Shown here one piece after another: positions 61,326-64,000 of a DNA stretch of 64,000 bases (its first letter is position 1; every line of letters starts with the position of its first letter). The DNA lies in contig NC_014532.2 of assembly GCF_000196875.2 (NCBI RefSeq), positions 186,001-250,000 of the forward strand. Direction: 5' to 3'. A program made the position numbers and the translations under genes. Source of the stretch: Halomonas elongata DSM 2581 (lineage in GTDB: Bacteria; Pseudomonadota; Gammaproteobacteria; Pseudomonadales; Halomonadaceae). The notes under the pieces were generated by a model. The model was not told the origin of the DNA. It searched no databases and saw only the letters and a list, made by a program, of their open reading frames with translations.

Positions 61326-62111
61326 ATGATGGAATATCTACGCCCCTTTGCGCCGCGCGGCTTGATGCTGATCGCCTGCGGCAGCTTGGTTTCCGCAGCC
61401 TGTGTCGCGGCTGACGACGGTGGCCAGGAACTCGAGCCCTGGCAGCAAGCCGAGAAGACGGAAGTCTGGGAGCCGGTACCCGAGCCGGTGCAGGCGCCAG
61501 CGGGCGGAGTGCCCTCGGATGCGACCGTGCTGTTCGATGGTACGAATCTCGATGCCTGGGAAGCCGAGGATGGCGGGGCGGCGCAGTGGCGGGTCGAGAA
61601 CCGTGCCATGACGGTGAAGCCGGGATCAGGGGGAATTCGTACCCGGGAGGACTTCTGCGACGTGCAGTTGCATCTCGAGTGGCGAACTCCCGAGGACATC
61701 GCCGGCATGGACGGCCAGGACAGAGGCAATAGCGGCGTCTTCCTGCAGGAACGCTACGAGATACAAGTGCTCGATTCGTACGAGAACGAGACATACCCGA
61801 ACGGCCAGGCGGCGTCGATCTACAAGCAGCACATCCCCCTGGTGAATGCTTCGCGTCCTCCCGGTGAATGGCAGAGTTACGACGTCATCTATACTGCGCC
61901 ACGTTTCGATGATGCGGGAGAACTCGAGTCTCCCGCCTACGTGACGGTGTTGCACAACGGCGTGCTGGTCCAGAACCACGTGGAGATCCAGGGCACCACC
62001 GAATGGATCGGGGCGCCCTCATACGACGAGGCGCACGGCTGTGCTCCGCTCTATCTGCAGGATCACGACGCCGCCGTCAGCTTTCGCAACATCTGGATCA
62101 GGGAGCTATAA
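61326..62111 (+). CDS. DUF1080 family protein (3-keto-glycoside hydrolase/lyase-like), exported
   Basis: 261 residues. A signal peptide or lipoprotein-like leader is present (LMLIACGSLVSAACVAADD). The concanavalin-like DUF1080 domain covers about residues 65-260, with LFDGTNLDAW, NSGVFLQERYEIQVLDS, ASIYKQHIPLVNASRPPGEW and TVLHNGVLVQNH. The family is now linked to cleavage or hydration of 3-keto-glycosides. It is the last gene of the cluster and has a perfect AGGAGG at 61311-61316. Confidence 0.87.
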   Translation: MMEYLRPFAPRGLMLIACGSLVSAACVAADDGGQELEPWQQAEKTEVWEPVPEPVQAPAGGVPSDATVLFDGTNLDAWEAEDGGAAQWRVENRAMTVKPGSGGIRTREDFCDVQLHLEWRTPEDIAGMDGQDRGNSGVFLQERYEIQVLDSYENETYPNGQAASIYKQHIPLVNASRPPGEWQSYDVIYTAPRFDDAGELESPAYVTVLHNGVLVQNHVEIQGTTEWIGAPSYDEAHGCAPLYLQDHDAAVSFRNIWIREL

Positions 62112-62128
62112 GCAAGCAGCGAGCATCG

Positions 62129-62383
62129 CTAGTGCCGTTGACCGGGATCGAGGATCCGCACGGTCTGCAGGTCATCGGACTGCGATGTCGGCTCCTCACG
62201 GGACTGGCTGATCCGGGTCTCGAGCTCGGGAGGGGTTTCCTCCTCGATGGGCAGTTGTTCGAAGAAGTCGCAGCTGACGCACTCGCGATAGCGTATGCCG
62301 TTCTGCTCCCAGCTGCGGATGCGGTCCATCTCGGCGCAGCGGGGGCAGATGGCGCCGGCGATGAAGCGTTTCTGAGTGGCCAT
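62129..62383 (-). CDS. yheV: YheV-like zinc-ribbon protein
   Basis: 84 residues. Two Cys pairs, AICPRCAEM and ECVSCDFFEQL, form a zinc ribbon in the first 45 residues; the rest is polar and acidic. This matches the small YheV family found downstream of prlC in gammaproteobacteria, which is its place here. Function unknown. AGGAGG directly precedes ATG 62383. Confidence 0.82.
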   Translation of the reverse strand: MATQKRFIAGAICPRCAEMDRIRSWEQNGIRYRECVSCDFFEQLPIEEETPPELETRISQSREEPTSQSDDLQTVRILDPGQRH

Positions 62384-62402
62384 GAGGCCTCCTGGTGACG
62401 CG

Positions 62403-62422
62403 GCGCCGGGACGTCCCGGCGC
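62403..62422 (-). other. Intercistronic palindrome between prlC and yheV
   Basis: GCGCCGGGAC and GTCCCGGCGC form a perfect 20-base palindrome in the 60-base gap, without a T-run. It is probably an RNA stability hairpin. Confidence 0.5.
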
Positions 62423-62443
62423 GATGATACGGTGGAGCGAAAC

Positions 62444-64000
62444 TCAGGCGGCGCGGATGCCGCTGTGGCGCAACAGAGGTTCGACGCTCGGCTCGCGGCC
62501 CCGGAAGGCGCGGAACAGCTCGGCGGCGTCCCGCGAGCCACCACGCTCGAGAATCTCGGTGCGGAAACGCCGCCCGGTCTCCGGGTCGAAGATGCCGGCT
62601 TCCTCGAAGGCGCTCCAGGCGTCGGCGGACAGCACTTCGGCCCACTTGTAACTGTAGTAGCCCGCCGCGTAACCGCCGGCGAAGATGTGGCCGAAGCCAT
62701 TCTGGAAGCGGTTGAAGTCGACGCGCGGCACCACCGAGACGCTGTTGCGAACCTCGTCGAGCAGTGCCTGGATGTCGGCGGCGCTGGGCGCGCTGGCCTC
62801 GAGGTGCAGGCGGAAGTCGAACAGGGAGAATTCCAGCTGGCGCACCATGCCCATGGCGGACTGGAAGTTCTTGGCCGCCAGCAGCTTGTCGAACAGCTCG
62901 TCGGGCAGCGGCTCCCCGGTCTCCACGTGGCCGGCGATCAGGTCCAGGCCTTCGCGCTCCCAGCAGTAGTTCTCCATGAACTGGCTGGGCAGCTCGACGG
63001 CATCCCAGGCCACGCCGTTGATGCCGGAGATATCGGCGATGGTCTGGCGGGTCAGCATGTGATGCAGGCCATGGCCGAATTCATGGAACAGGGTGGTGAC
63101 CTCGTCATGGGTCAGCAGGGCCGGCGCATCGCCCACGGGGCGGGTGAAGTTGCAGGTCAGGTAGGCCACCGGCAGTTGCAGTGTGCCATCCTCTTCCCGG
63201 CGGATGCGGCACTCGTCCATCCAGGCCCCGCCCCGCTTGCCTTCACGGGCATAGAGATCCAGATAGAAGCCCGCGATCGGCGTGCCTTTTTCCATGATGT
63301 GGAAGAAACGCACGTCGGGGTGGTAGCGCGGTGCTTCGGTGTCCTCCTCGAAGGTCACGCCGTAAAGCTTTTCGACGACCTTGAACAGTCCGTTGACCAC
63401 CTGGGGCGCGGGGAAGTAGGGGCGCAGTTGCTCGTCGGAGATGGCGTAACGTGACTCGCGCAGTTTCTCGCTGACATAACCCACGTCCCAGGGTGCCAGC
63501 TCGGGCAGGCCCAGTTGTTCGCGGGCGAAGTCCGCCAGCTCGGCGTATTCTTCCCGTGCCTGGGGCACGGCGCGCTCGGCGAGATCGTTCAGGAAATCGA
63601 TCACACCCTGCGGGGAATCGGCCATCTTGGTGGCCAGCGAATAGTCGGCATAGGTCGCGAAACCCAGCAGCTCGGCCAGTTCGCGGCGCAAGGCGAGGAT
63701 TTCCTCCATGACGGGGGCGTTGTCGAATTCGCCGGCATTCGGCCCCTTCTCGGAAGCGCGGGTGACGAAGGCGGTGTACACCTCGCGGCGCAGCTCGCGG
63801 TCGTCGGCATGCGTCATCACCGGGAAGAAGCTGGGGAAATCCAGGGTGATGCGATAGCCCTGCTGCCCCTTGGCCTCGGCGTTGGCCGCCAGGGTCGCCA
63901 GGGCGCTTTCCGGCAGGCCGGCCAGGCGGCTGTCGTCATTCAGCACCAGATGCCAGGCCTGGGTGGCGTCGAGCAGTTGGTTGGAGAAGGTGTTGGCCAG
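62444..64000 (-). CDS. prlC: Oligopeptidase A (M3 metallopeptidase), N-terminal part outside window
   Basis: 518 codons of the C-terminal part are visible and the frame stays open to the window end. The zinc motif HEFGH is in TLFHEFGHGLHHML, with the third ligand Glu about 25 residues on. FYLDLYAREGKRGGAWMDEC and the ending near ELFRAFRGREPSVEPLLRHS are typical of OpdA/PrlC rather than Dcp. It degrades short peptides in the cytoplasm, including cleaved signal peptides. The E. coli protein has about 680 residues, so about 160 are missing. Confidence 0.93.
   Translation of the reverse strand: MANTFSNQLLDATQAWHLVLNDDSRLAGLPESALATLAANAEAKGQQGYRITLDFPSFFPVMTHADDRELRREVYTAFVTRASEKGPNAGEFDNAPVMEEILALRRELAELLGFATYADYSLATKMADSPQGVIDFLNDLAERAVPQAREEYAELADFAREQLGLPELAPWDVGYVSEKLRESRYAISDEQLRPYFPAPQVVNGLFKVVEKLYGVTFEEDTEAPRYHPDVRFFHIMEKGTPIAGFYLDLYAREGKRGGAWMDECRIRREEDGTLQLPVAYLTCNFTRPVGDAPALLTHDEVTTLFHEFGHGLHHMLTRQTIADISGINGVAWDAVELPSQFMENYCWEREGLDLIAGHVETGEPLPDELFDKLLAAKNFQSAMGMVRQLEFSLFDFRLHLEASAPSAADIQALLDEVRNSVSVVPRVDFNRFQNGFGHIFAGGYAAGYYSYKWAEVLSADAWSAFEEAGIFDPETGRRFRTEILERGGSRDAAELFRAFRGREPSVEPLLRHSGIRAA

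Overview
The window is about 64 kb of GC-rich gammaproteobacterial chromosome. It most resembles Halomonadaceae (Halomonas or Chromohalobacter-like). The grounds are the epd-pgk-fba and tkt/metK neighbourhoods, several TRAP transporters, rather acidic proteins and the overall gene style. The taxonomic call is an inference from gene content. Genes are dense on both strands. I found no tRNA, rRNA, CRISPR array, insertion sequence or prophage.

Layout. (1) 1-9065: xylo-oligosaccharide locus on the + strand, with an ABC importer (binding protein cut by the window edge, two permeases, a MalK-type ATPase), a GH43 beta-xylosidase, a LamB-type porin, an MFS sugar symporter and an SMP-30 lactonase. (2) 9073-15958: minus-strand operon that I read as TRAP-based 2-ketogluconate use: PtxS-like LacI regulator, KguK-like kinase, KguD-like reductase, DctPQM and a HAD phosphatase, with a perfect LacI-type operator. 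(3) 16082-23596: LuxR regulator facing an omega-aminotransferase/APC permease pair, then a second HAD phosphatase, an XRE regulator facing an MFS exporter, and a GNAT acetyltransferase. (4) 23661-27051: epd-pgk-fba. (5) 27281-40884: a polyol module with class I aldolase, transketolase, transaldolase, DhaK/DhaL-type kinase, RpiB-type isomerase, SorC regulator, an erythritol/threitol-dehydrogenase-like enzyme and a ribose-type ABC importer with a DUF2291 protein. (6) 40979-53178: ribH under an FMN riboswitch, a second transketolase nearly identical to the first, metK, ligB, ahcY, a metallophosphoesterase, a TetR/GST pair, an AEC transporter and metF. (7) 53292-56540: a TAXI-type TRAP transporter. 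(8) 57088-62111: an exported cluster of two TIM-barrel sugar isomerase/lyase-like proteins, a GMC oxidoreductase, its Tat-signal small subunit and a DUF1080 protein. This is the signature of glycoside cleavage through 3-keto intermediates. (9) 62129-64000: yheV and the C-terminal part of prlC.

How it fits together. The polyol module predicts erythritol (or a threitol) to erythrulose to erythrulose phosphate to erythrose 4-phosphate, with transaldolase, transketolase and aldolase carrying it into glycolysis. Its two divergent promoters carry similar putative operators. The two transketolase copies form 2.08-kb direct repeats that bracket most of this module, so 13.5 kb could be lost or amplified by homologous recombination. 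Together with the exported 3-keto-glycoside cluster, this is the most interesting part of the window.
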